Part shown: one piece after another, positions 24,847 through 32,579 of the stretch
Numbering within the stretch: the first letter of the stretch is position 1
Layout of the letters: the number at the start of each line of letters is the position of its first letter
NCBI GenBank assembly: GCA_032160945.1
Contig: JAVHTL010000005.1
Direction: 5' to 3' (one strand)
Length of the DNA: 46,354 bases
DNA from: Fervidibacter sp032160945
GTDB taxonomy: Bacteria > Armatimonadota > Fervidibacteria > Fervidibacterales > Fervidibacteraceae
Position numbers and translations under genes: made by a program
Notes under the pieces: model-generated
Seen by the model: only the letters and a program-made list of their open reading frames with translations
Database searches by the model: none
What the model was told of the DNA's origin: nothing

Positions 24847-25794
24847 TTAAACTCGTTCCAGTAACCTTGCCGCAACCTCTTGCCACTCCTGAGGGTAACG
24901 GTTTAAACGCTTACACTCAACCCAAATTTGCATAACCAATTTCCCTAACAGCAATGGTAAACCATGCCTTAAATGCCAGTCGATAAAATTACGGATAAAA
25001 TTAAACCAATACCACCTCCATTCTTCCGAGTAAGGGTGAAAACTCAGAGGAATAAGCCCAACCACATCACTCACATCACTCAACCAGGCATATCCCTGAT
25101 ACTCTGCAGGTTGGGTGCTGATAAGGCGTTGGATTAAGCGAGCCTCAGAACCTTTGAACTTGCTATATGCTATCCAGTTGGCTAAACTCTCTTCTATCGT
25201 TCGCCCCCAAACAGTGTCGTAAGGGGTATTTCCCCTGTCCATAATAGCGTGTCCAAGTTCGTGGTAGTAAACCTTGTCAAGAACAAGTTCAATAGGAATT
25301 CCTTCACTGTATGCCCAATCAACAATGCGTTCTGGACAGAGGAAAATTGCTGGAGTTTTTAAGTTCAAGAAAGCGCTCTCTGCATCCGCAGAGCGGTGTT
25401 TCTTATCCCCTAAATCAACAACAGTAGCGTCATAACTGCGGTGACCGCTTATGTAAACGCCAACAGCAACCACTTCCTTATACCGCCACCAAGTTTCTTC
25501 CGTATTTTTTTCCAGTTGTTCAAATAAGTCTTCCCATCCTCCCATCTCTTCCCACTCTCTCATCAAAGCACGAACCCTTTCGGGGTCAAGGGCACGACAT
25601 CTTTCAGGAGGGTAAATCTTATCCATCTGCGCCTCATTCACCAAGAAAACAGGGATAGAAACTGCCTTTGCTCCCATAGGTGCATCCATTCTTGACCAAA
25701 GTTCTTCTCTGGAAAAATCTAACTTTACTCCTGCAGCGCTTCCTAAATTGTAAATTTGAGCAGGTAACTGGGCTAATTTCTTCTTGCGAGGCAT
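24847..25794 (-). CDS. Putative zinc metallopeptidase-like protein
   Basis: The 315-residue protein contains YYHELGHAIMDRG, a classical HExxH zinc site with the first two histidines and the catalytic glutamate. About 21 residues later comes TIEESLANWIAYSKF, whose glutamate could be the third ligand, as in gluzincins. The N-terminus is basic and lacks a signal peptide, so it would act in the cytoplasm. A role such as cleaving a repressor, as ImmA/IrrE-type proteins do, or in defence or counter-defence is speculation. Codon use resembles the host more than the element. It has its own perfect promoter at 25840-25868 and an AGGAGG ribosome site. Confidence 0.75.
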   Translation of the reverse strand: MPRKKKLAQLPAQIYNLGSAAGVKLDFSREELWSRMDAPMGAKAVSIPVFLVNEAQMDKIYPPERCRALDPERVRALMREWEEMGGWEDLFEQLEKNTEETWWRYKEVVAVGVYISGHRSYDATVVDLGDKKHRSADAESAFLNLKTPAIFLCPERIVDWAYSEGIPIELVLDKVYYHELGHAIMDRGNTPYDTVWGRTIEESLANWIAYSKFKGSEARLIQRLISTQPAEYQGYAWLSDVSDVVGLIPLSFHPYSEEWRWYWFNFIRNFIDWHLRHGLPLLLGKLVMQIWVECKRLNRYPQEWQEVAARLLERV

Positions 25795-25839
25795 CTCAAA
25801 TACCTCCTCAAGCGCTTAAGCCGTATTTTGCGTTTTCCA

Positions 25840-25868
25840 ATTATATCTTGGGTTAAACAAACTGTCAA
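25840..25868 (-). promoter_or_regulatory. Consensus sigma-70 promoter for the metallopeptidase gene
   Basis: On the minus strand TTGACA (25868-25863) and TATAAT (25845-25840) are separated by exactly 17 bases, a perfect match to the housekeeping consensus. It lies about 45 bases before the start codon. Such a strong separate promoter suggests expression independent of the replication operon, as in prophage cargo genes. Confidence 0.85.
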
Positions 25869-26014
25869 TGGTGTGAATCACGCACAGCAGTAGTTGCATC
25901 AGAACGATTGATTGGCGCGCTGTTTTAGCAATCAAGGAACAACAACTTCGCCCTAATCTGCGAATCCAACTAAGCGCGCTTCAACGAATCCCTTCAGCGA
26001 CACTTGCTTTGGCG

Positions 26015-26404
26015 CTAATCGTCAAATCCGTAAAAACTAAGCCACTCTTCAATATCATGTGGCGGTTCATCTTCGTCATATTCAATCCAATCGCCCTTTT
26101 CTTCCATAATCTGGCGTAAACCTTCGGCTAAGTCAGTGTAGCAGAGTTCTTCCGTGTCATCAAGCGGTTGAATTTGGAAATTATCCATTTGCTTCAACGC
26201 ATCCGCAACTTCTTGAGGCAACTCCTCGCCGTAATCCATGAAAAATTCCACGAGTGAGCGCAAAGTTTCAAGTTCGGCATCGCTCAGTTTCTCGCCTTTG
26301 AGATACCGCATAGCAAGTTCACAAAAGCGAGGCTTGTCTTTGCGAATCTCCACCATCAACTTGTAAATTTTCTCCAACAAATCGTTGCTAACTTTGTTCT
26401 CCAT
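26015..26404 (-). CDS. Small acidic element protein
   Basis: I do not recognise this protein of about 129 residues. It is strongly acidic at its C-terminus (DDTEELCYTDLAEGL, then DWIEYDEDEPPHDIEEW) and helical at its N-terminus (NDLLEKIYKLMVEIRK). ATG 26404 is nine bases after a GGAGGT ribosome site; GTG 26413 overlaps that site and is less likely. It lies downstream of the replication fusion gene. Acidic phage proteins of this kind often mimic DNA or bind replication or host defence enzymes, but there is no motif that decides. Confidence 0.65.
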   Translation of the reverse strand: MENKVSNDLLEKIYKLMVEIRKDKPRFCELAMRYLKGEKLSDAELETLRSLVEFFMDYGEELPQEVADALKQMDNFQIQPLDDTEELCYTDLAEGLRQIMEEKGDWIEYDEDEPPHDIEEWLSFYGFDD

Positions 26405-26587
26405 TCTCAACACACCTCCATCATCATGTGCGGTGTTTACCTTTACATCCTACCAAACTCACGATTTACCATCTCCGCTGCCTACCGAACAACAAACCAA
26501 GCAACCTGAGCAGATGATAGAGAAACCAAAACCCGCTTCGCGTTGTGCTCATTTTGAAAAGCCGATAGCCAATCCAAAAGCCACGCT

Positions 26588-29500
26588 TCATTGTGTATCA
26601 CCACCAATCGCTTCGCAAACTTCGCTGAGAACTTCATCAAACTTCCGAAGGTAATACGCAACATCGTAGCCATCAGCGGGGTTCGTTGCGATTTCCTTTC
26701 GTTTCGCGTTGCGATACGCGAAGGTTGCACGCTCGCCTTCGCGAAAGCCAGCACGCTTTAAGAACTTATCAGCATCGCCACGCCCAACCCGCCGCGTAAC
26801 CACAACCCAATCCCAACCAGCACCTGATGCGATTTCGCTACGCACGCCATCCGCGTAAGCCAACGCGGCTTTCCTTCCTTCCGTTGCGTATTTACAAAGG
26901 AATGTTGGCACAAATTCGGTTTGGAATTTTGGCTTATCACGCCCACGCCACTTTGAGCCTTTGATTTGGATTGGCGTGCCATCGGGTTGCAACACGATGT
27001 AGTTCTTCTCATCGCTAACGAAAGCAACGCAACCATCCCATTCAATCTCCAATTTGAAAGGTTTCGGAAGTGCGGATTGTGCGGCACGCAAAACCACTTC
27101 TGGCTCAGCGTGCATCACCACCACGCCATCGGTATCCGCTTCAACAACCACGCCGCCCACGCTCTCTATTGCGTTTATCATCGCAACCAAAACCTTACGC
27201 CCTAAGGTGGTTACTCGCTCGGCTGCTTCCATATCGTTATAGCGATAGCCACCAGTGCCATAGAAACCGTAAAGCGAGTTGATTAGGATTTTCATAGCCT
27301 GCTGGATAGCATCCGCTCGCTCATCGCCGCGTTTCGCTAAGGCTTTCCATTTCAGCCGCTCTGTAGTGAGCGTTTTTAGCCACCTGAGTGCGAATTGATG
27401 CGTATCCTTTCGCGAGTGGATGTGATAGGAAAGCATGATGGTAGGATACAACGAAGCCACATCAAGTTTGCAACATGGGAAGAAGAGCCCACGCCGAGCC
27501 AACACCAACCCACCTTCGTAACTTCGCTTCGCGTCGGGTTGTGGTGGTTCGGTGTTGGGCTCGGCTTTGTGATAGTGGCGTTCTAAAATCCGCTCCCAAA
27601 TCCAAGCGGTTGATTTAACGCACACATCAGCGATGGGTAGTTTCGTAAGTTGTGCGATTGCTATGTAAGGCAACACCAGCCGCTTGAAAACCCGATAGCA
27701 CTCGTGCAAATCCCCTTCAAGGTAGGCTGCGAACTCAGCGGGGCGTGTGCGAAACGCTTCCGCGATTTCATCAGCACTCAGCACCACGCGGTTGGGTTCG
27801 CAACAACCGAAGTGCTGTGCAACGGATTTCAAATCGTAGTGTTGCAGTTCCTTAGCAACGAAATCCCATCTGCAAACCAAGTGTAGCGTATCAACGATTT
27901 GCAAGCCAAGTTCGTTTTTAATGATGCGGAATTGCAAAGGTTCGCCTCTGAGCGTGCCTTGTGTGCAAGCCACAGCCTGCTTTGCGTTCGCGTTCTCATT
28001 AAGAAACCAAAACGGGCTGTGCACACCCAACGCTTCGGCTTTGTGAATAAGGTAAGGTAAATCAAAATCCAGCAAGTTGTAGCCTGTAAGGATTGCGTGG
28101 GGATTGCGTGCCGCGAAGTTTTCAAGTTCGCTAAACACAGCGTTCAGCAGTTCCTTTTCGCTTTCGTAAGCATCGGCACGCAAGATTTTCACTTCGGTGT
28201 TCTCTTCTGTTGCGAATAGCAAACCAATCGCGAGCAACTTGCCAGTTTTCAAATTGAGTTTACCATCGCCAGAGCGTTGCAAACCTTCGCATTCAATATC
28301 CAGCACTACGGTAGGTGGGGTTGTGAGCGTAACATTGGGAATTTCAATATCGTTAATCCCATCCCAATCTCGCCAGCCTTCCAAATCGCTTGGTTTGCAA
28401 GTTTCGGTTTTGTTTTCAAATCGCAAGATGATAGTGCCATCGGGTTCGCGTTGCGAAAGCGGTGCGTATTGTGGTGTGGCGATTTGCATTTGCGTTTGCG
28501 TTTTCGCATCAGCATCCGCACGAGCATCCGCAAGGGCATCCGCAGCGGGCTCTGTGGCGGGCTTAGGCTGCGGGCTTTCGCGTGCGTTGTGAACTAAATC
28601 GCCACCTAACCTATCGTTTTTGTGTTGAGTGCAAAACACCCCCCGAATTTCGCCGCGATTTTTGGCGATTTTCGGCGGAATTTTTGGCTTGCGAAACCAA
28701 TCATCCAAAAGCCACGCATCTTCAAAATCAAAATCCGCATTCACAAATCCACAATCGGCATCTTGCGATAGGGTTTGTTCGCGAGAGCCCGCCGAGAGCG
28801 TGGGTTGCGATTGCGGTGGCGTGTGCTGTTGTGTGGGGATGTGCGACGCGTGCGAACCCCCCGCATCGTTTGCAATCCCTTCATTATTGGGTATGTGAAC
28901 GCCACCAACCCCACCACCATCATCGCCACCAGCCCCGCCTCGCCTCCCATCGCCACCGCAGCCATCATCATCCCCATCATCATCGCCATCGGGTTGCGAT
29001 GGGGTTGATGGCTGTTGCGAAGGTGATGCGAACGCCTCGCCGCACGATATGCAAACCCAAGCATCCTTTGCGAACGCAACATCATCACTACCGCAGCGTG
29101 TGCAAGTTGGCAAGGCGTTATAGGATTTTGGTTGGGTTGCTATAGTGGATTGCGAAGCCGAAGCGTGCTGCGAAACCGAATGCATTTGGTTAAACGCGGC
29201 GGGCTCGGTTGTTGGCTCTGCTTTCATATCGCAATTCAAACAAACCAACTCGCCAGCAAACCAAACCCGCGTAAGCCTGCCGCAGCGTGCACACGCGAGC
29301 GGGTTGGCATCACCAGCGGGGCTCGCTACAGCATCAGGCTGTGTGGTGGCGTGCTGCGGTTGCGAAAGCATCAACGCATCACTATATAGGGTTTGATGCT
29401 TTTGATGCATCCCAACCGAAGCATCATTTGCATCAAATGCATCATGATGCTTTTGATGCTTTTGATGCATCCCTCGCGAAGCATCATTTGCATCAACTCC

Positions 29501-31489
29501 TATAGGGTGATGTTTTGATGCTTTCTCTGTGGCGAACCGCTCAGCCTCGTGCTTGCCATCCTCAGTGAGCACATACACACCACGCTGGGGCGTATCCACA
29601 TATCCACTCTCGTGAAGTTCTCGCAACGCCCGCTCAGTTAGGTTCTTGGCTGCGGTTGGCGTTTCCTTGCGAAGTTCGTTTTTAACGATGGCTATCAAGG
29701 CTTCCCTTCGCAAGCCTTCTGAGCCCGCTCTGTAGAGTTCTCGCAGCACAACCCGCCTCGCTCGCTCTTCATCCGTAACGGCGGGCTCTTCTGCGGGCTC
29801 AACACGCAAGCCATCATCTATCGCAAACCACACAACCTTGCTTTCTATGCGGTTGCCTACGATGCTCATCTTGAGAACTCGCGAAGTCTCCGCTTGCAAT
29901 TGCATAACCACATCCACAGCACCAGTGATTGCGGTTGAGCCCAGCACGCCTTGCTCTTCATTGTGCTCACCTTTCCTATCGTGATGTATGAACAAGAATG
30001 CACAACCCGTGCGTTCGGCAACCGCTTTGATTGCATCAAAGGCTTCGTAAACAACATCGTAAGCGTTCAGGTTGCCTTTCGCGTTCTCAAGGGCTGGTCG
30101 CATGAAGTGAATGAGCGTATCCACAACCACCAACGAAATCCCTTTGAACTTGATTGCACGCTCAAGGGTTTTGAGTTCGGATATGCGGGGTTGCGAACCG
30201 AAATTCACACAATCCCAAAACAGCAGGTTAGGGTTGCTATCTTCACCTAAGGCGATTGCACGCTTTAAGGTAAGGTCTCTGCGTTCAAAAGCCAAAAACA
30301 GCACCTTGCCTTGTTGCGTTGGGAACTCAAGAAACTCCACACCGCTCGCTACGCAAGCCGCGATGTTCAAAGCCACAAGGGATTTCGCTGTTTTGGGGCG
30401 TGCTGATAGGAGTGCGACATCCCCTTTCGCAAGCAAATCGCCAACAACCCACTCGGTGGTGTGCGTTCCGATGGCTTCTATGAGCGTGGCTGCGGTTGTG
30501 AGTTGCGGTATTGCTTGCTTTGCGTTGTTTAGCAACGCTGCGATATCAACGCCCATCGCAACCGCATCCGCAGCATCACCTTTCTCTGGTGCTTCTTTCC
30601 AATCCACAAACCACACATTCGCAAACCCCAACTCATCTATCAACGCATCCGATATCCTTTGCATATGCACACGCCCTTCCCTATCGTTATCATACCACAA
30701 GAGTATCCTACCGTTGCCAACGATATCAACGAGTTCGCGAAGCCTGCGGAGCGTTGGTGTTGCATTCGCACCGTAAGTAGCAACCGATTGAACGCCAACG
30801 CTCCACAACGCATCGCATGCCTTCTCTCCTTCTGTAACCACAACATCGCAATTGGGTTGCAACTTGTGAATGCAGTAGAGTGGCAAATCGCTAACCTTAA
30901 GGTTGCCAAGCCCCAGCGTGCCATCTGGTTGTTGCCATGCGAAGGTTTTCTTACCATCGGGATGCTCGCGGCGGATGTGCAACGCAACAAGGCTTCCATC
31001 CCGTTCGCGAATTTCGTAAGTTGTGGTTGCGATGCCGTTGCCATTAGCGTGGTCGTTAGCGTTGTGTGCGGTGTGTAGCGAGCCTGCGTTGTGAACACCG
31101 TTCGCATCATCTGCACCGTTGCTAACGAACGCAACGAAGTGGCGATACACATCGTGCTGGCGTTCATCACCGCACACAAAGCAGTGCACGAGAACATTGC
31201 CATCACACAACTTCACATGCAAACTTGGGTTCTCATCGTAGCCATCATCGCCATGAGCGGGATTAAAACATTGTGTGCGAAACTCAACAACGCGTTCGCC
31301 ATCAGTATCGTAACGCACACGCTCAACTTTTCTACCGCGTTGGCTAAGGAAATCAACGAGCGGGCTCAAATCGTGTGTAAGTTCGAATAAGTTAAGTGAT
31401 TTTGGGTGTTGACAATCTGAGTGGGTTGCGTTAAGAGCTTCATCAGGTGTTTCAGGGATTTGTTGGCTGGTATCAGTATTGATTTTCAC
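26588..31489 (-). CDS. Primase-helicase-DNA polymerase B fusion protein
   Basis: This 1633-residue protein joins most of a replisome. Residues 74-106 form a primase zinc finger (C74, H79, C103, C106). TOPRIM follows at 215-300 (E220; YDNDREG with D267/D269). A RepA-like AAA_25 helicase spans 335-560 (SARPKTAKS, LVVVDTL, FIHHDRKG, GSTAITGAVD). A winged helix lies at 575-650, and a linker carries two zinc ribbons (733-753, 796-816) and an Asp/Gly-rich run. Family B polymerase occupies 1055-1633: exonuclease DIE (D1064, E1066), YNLLDFD, YLEGD; palm DVASLYPT (D1343), KILINSLYG, ADTDG (D1452/D1454). No terminal-protein inserts are seen. GTG start, AAGGAGGTG ribosome site. Confidence 0.93.
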   Translation of the reverse strand: MKINTDTSQQIPETPDEALNATHSDCQHPKSLNLFELTHDLSPLVDFLSQRGRKVERVRYDTDGERVVEFRTQCFNPAHGDDGYDENPSLHVKLCDGNVLVHCFVCGDERQHDVYRHFVAFVSNGADDANGVHNAGSLHTAHNANDHANGNGIATTTYEIRERDGSLVALHIRREHPDGKKTFAWQQPDGTLGLGNLKVSDLPLYCIHKLQPNCDVVVTEGEKACDALWSVGVQSVATYGANATPTLRRLRELVDIVGNGRILLWYDNDREGRVHMQRISDALIDELGFANVWFVDWKEAPEKGDAADAVAMGVDIAALLNNAKQAIPQLTTAATLIEAIGTHTTEWVVGDLLAKGDVALLSARPKTAKSLVALNIAACVASGVEFLEFPTQQGKVLFLAFERRDLTLKRAIALGEDSNPNLLFWDCVNFGSQPRISELKTLERAIKFKGISLVVVDTLIHFMRPALENAKGNLNAYDVVYEAFDAIKAVAERTGCAFLFIHHDRKGEHNEEQGVLGSTAITGAVDVVMQLQAETSRVLKMSIVGNRIESKVVWFAIDDGLRVEPAEEPAVTDEERARRVVLRELYRAGSEGLRREALIAIVKNELRKETPTAAKNLTERALRELHESGYVDTPQRGVYVLTEDGKHEAERFATEKASKHHPIGVDANDASRGMHQKHQKHHDAFDANDASVGMHQKHQTLYSDALMLSQPQHATTQPDAVASPAGDANPLACARCGRLTRVWFAGELVCLNCDMKAEPTTEPAAFNQMHSVSQHASASQSTIATQPKSYNALPTCTRCGSDDVAFAKDAWVCISCGEAFASPSQQPSTPSQPDGDDDGDDDGCGGDGRRGGAGGDDGGGVGGVHIPNNEGIANDAGGSHASHIPTQQHTPPQSQPTLSAGSREQTLSQDADCGFVNADFDFEDAWLLDDWFRKPKIPPKIAKNRGEIRGVFCTQHKNDRLGGDLVHNARESPQPKPATEPAADALADARADADAKTQTQMQIATPQYAPLSQREPDGTIILRFENKTETCKPSDLEGWRDWDGINDIEIPNVTLTTPPTVVLDIECEGLQRSGDGKLNLKTGKLLAIGLLFATEENTEVKILRADAYESEKELLNAVFSELENFAARNPHAILTGYNLLDFDLPYLIHKAEALGVHSPFWFLNENANAKQAVACTQGTLRGEPLQFRIIKNELGLQIVDTLHLVCRWDFVAKELQHYDLKSVAQHFGCCEPNRVVLSADEIAEAFRTRPAEFAAYLEGDLHECYRVFKRLVLPYIAIAQLTKLPIADVCVKSTAWIWERILERHYHKAEPNTEPPQPDAKRSYEGGLVLARRGLFFPCCKLDVASLYPTIMLSYHIHSRKDTHQFALRWLKTLTTERLKWKALAKRGDERADAIQQAMKILINSLYGFYGTGGYRYNDMEAAERVTTLGRKVLVAMINAIESVGGVVVEADTDGVVVMHAEPEVVLRAAQSALPKPFKLEIEWDGCVAFVSDEKNYIVLQPDGTPIQIKGSKWRGRDKPKFQTEFVPTFLCKYATEGRKAALAYADGVRSEIASGAGWDWVVVTRRVGRGDADKFLKRAGFREGERATFAYRNAKRKEIATNPADGYDVAYYLRKFDEVLSEVCEAIGGDTQ
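29389..29530. repeat. Iteron-like GATGC repeats inside the fusion gene
   Basis: Two 42-bp near-identical units start at 29395 and 29455, exactly 60 bp apart, each containing TTTTGATGCATCCC and GAAGCATCATTTGCATCAA. TTTTGATGC recurs before, between and after them, in both orientations of the GATGC core. Similar CTATATAGGGT and CCTATAGGGTGA strings flank the block. It encodes the linker after the winged helix (residues 655-705, repeated DANDAS.GMHQKHQ). The layout recalls the iterons of phage lambda inside its O gene. Confidence 0.75.
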
Positions 31490-31962
31490 TCTGCATCACC
31501 TCCTTCGGCGGCAGGATTACCCCTGCTGCTTCTTTTTTGCTCAACTTGGGTTACCCGCCGCCTACGCATGTATTCCCGCATATGGTGCCTGTGCTGACAG
31601 CGTTTTGAGCAGTATTTTTGGTGCACATATCCTGTAAACTCTTTGCCGCACTCAATGCATACCTTCCGAACTCGCCGCCTCAAACTTTCCATCAGAGCGC
31701 CTATATCCCGCGGTGTTAACTGTCGCATCAACTTTTCTATTTGTTCTTTGGCTAACATACCCATCACCGCTATATACTTAGCCTGCGGGATTCCGATAAC
31801 TCCATGTGCAGGGATTAGGGATACGCGCTGATGGAGAGGCAGAAACAATTTCTCATCGTCGCCGCTTCGCGGAGAAACTCGCTCGCTTCCTTCGTTTAGC
31901 ACTATCGTTTCGTTGGAATGTTGACATGAGAGGTTTTCAATGTTATACTTTAATATTGACAT
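31486..31962 (-). CDS. Zinc-finger element protein upstream of the replication fusion
   Basis: The 158-residue protein has a C-terminal treble-clef-like finger, CIECGKEFTGYVHQKYCSKRC, shown here to its last cysteine less one base residue, followed by HRHHMREYMRRRR. That is two CxxC pairs and an Arg-rich helix suited to nucleic acid binding. The first 90 residues are polar, with IPQAKYIAVMGMLAKEQIEK helical. Its stop overlaps the start of the replication fusion (GTGA), so the two are translationally coupled. A GGAGGTG ribosome site supports the ATG. The same finger occurs in the 64-residue protein just upstream. Confidence 0.75.
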   Translation of the reverse strand: MSILKYNIENLSCQHSNETIVLNEGSERVSPRSGDDEKLFLPLHQRVSLIPAHGVIGIPQAKYIAVMGMLAKEQIEKLMRQLTPRDIGALMESLRRRVRKVCIECGKEFTGYVHQKYCSKRCQHRHHMREYMRRRRVTQVEQKRSSRGNPAAEGGDAE

Positions 31963-31994
31963 GCAAACTACACCTCCTATTGGGGGTTCATGCT

Positions 31995-32019
31995 GGCGGG
32001 TTAGCGCCCGCCTTTTTTT
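31995..32019 (+). terminator. Hairpin followed by T-run, plus-strand terminator
   Basis: GGCGGG and CCCGCC (31995-32000 and 32007-32012) pair around a six-base loop and are followed by seven T and then C and more T. This is a good intrinsic terminator for plus-strand transcription, although the flanking genes run on the minus strand. It may stop antisense or read-through transcription toward the integrase end. Confidence 0.6.
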
Positions 32020-32030
32020 CTTTTTGCACT

Positions 32031-32225
32031 CTATTGCTTGCTTTTCTCTTCACGGTATCTCCGCATGTATATCCTGAAGTAGCATCGCCTACTGCAATAC
32101 CTTGCCGAGGGATGGTAAGCGGTAAACTTCTTTCCGCAACCTTCGCAAATTTTTTCGTGTTTGAACAAATCTGCGCGATGCTTTGCGAGAACTTTTGCCG
32201 CTTTACTTACTCTCTTGTTCATCAT
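32031..32225 (-). CDS. Small zinc-finger element protein
   Basis: This 64-residue basic protein contains CEGCGKKFTAYHPSARYCSRRC followed by YFRIYMRRYREEK, written here only as far as needed to show two CxxC pairs and an Arg-rich helix. It is the same finger as in the C-terminal part of the 158-residue protein downstream, so the two are probably paralogues. It likely binds DNA and may regulate the replication operon that it heads. Its start lies inside the end of the preceding small gene, and its 3' end is followed by the hairpin at 31995. Confidence 0.72.
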   Translation of the reverse strand: MMNKRVSKAAKVLAKHRADLFKHEKICEGCGKKFTAYHPSARYCSRRCYFRIYMRRYREEKSKQ

Positions 32226-32406
32226 AAGCGGAGCACCCCTGCGTCGTTGAATTCAGCCCCAAACGGTGGCGGGAAGGTTGTTGTAGGGGTGCGGGTAGTT
32301 GCGCGAAGCAACATCTAACCGAAGGTGTATTAGACCGGCAGGTTGTTTTACCCTTGACATCAGCGATACCATGCGTTATAAATGAATACGGCTGCTCATA
32401 AAGCAT
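32203..32406 (-). CDS. Small leader gene of the replication operon
   Basis: This is a 67-residue reading beginning MLYEQPYSFITHGIADVKG at an ATG seven bases after AGAGGTG. It is the first possible gene after the promoter at 32473-32501. It overlaps the zinc-finger gene by 23 bases, which suggests translational coupling. It has four cysteines but no motif that I know. It could be a real small protein or a leader whose translation controls the following gene. The support is the ribosome site and position only. Confidence 0.45.
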   Translation of the reverse strand: MLYEQPYSFITHGIADVKGKTTCRSNTPSVRCCFAQLPAPLQQPSRHRLGLNSTTQGCSAYDEQESK

Positions 32407-32436
32407 GTTGTAACACCTCTTCTCGGCTGTTTGTTT

Positions 32437-32460
32437 GGGGGATGGGTAATTCCATCCCCC
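32437..32460 (-). promoter_or_regulatory. 5' stem-loop of the replication operon mRNA
   Basis: A perfect 9-bp stem, GGGGGATGG with CCATCCCCC, closes a six-base loop. It begins only a few bases after the expected transcription start from the promoter at 32473-32501. Terminal stem-loops like this protect mRNA from 5' decay or bind regulators. No T-run follows on the minus strand, so it is not a terminator. Confidence 0.6.
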
Positions 32461-32472
32461 TTTCTGCATTAT

Positions 32473-32501
32473 ATTATGAGCAAGATGCACCTTTCTGTCA
32501 A
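32473..32501 (-). promoter_or_regulatory. Sigma-70 promoter of the replication operon
   Basis: On the minus strand TTGACA (32501-32496) is followed after 17 bases by CATAAT (32478-32473), one base from consensus. It precedes the stem-loop, the small leader gene, two zinc-finger genes and the replication fusion, and is the likely early promoter of the element. Confidence 0.8.
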
Positions 32502-32579
32502 CACTCTCGCAATCGTTTACACCTTCTACACTCAATTTGGATGAGAAAAACCTGCAAGGGCATGGCACGCTCTTGCTAA

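Noticed and set aside
26588..28450. Protein-primed (phi29-type) polymerase
   Set aside because: The spacing between exonuclease III, motif A and motif B leaves no room for the TPR1 and TPR2 inserts.
28582..29145. Long plus-strand reading opposite the replication fusion
   Set aside because: His/Arg-rich low-complexity shadow of the Asp/Gly-rich linker of the true gene.
29389..29530. CRISPR or simple satellite
   Set aside because: The repeats are in frame within a continuous coding sequence and have iteron-like spacing.
30111..30776. 221-residue plus-strand reading opposite the TOPRIM and helicase part
   Set aside because: Ser/Ala-rich shadow; the minus-strand frame has conserved motifs throughout.
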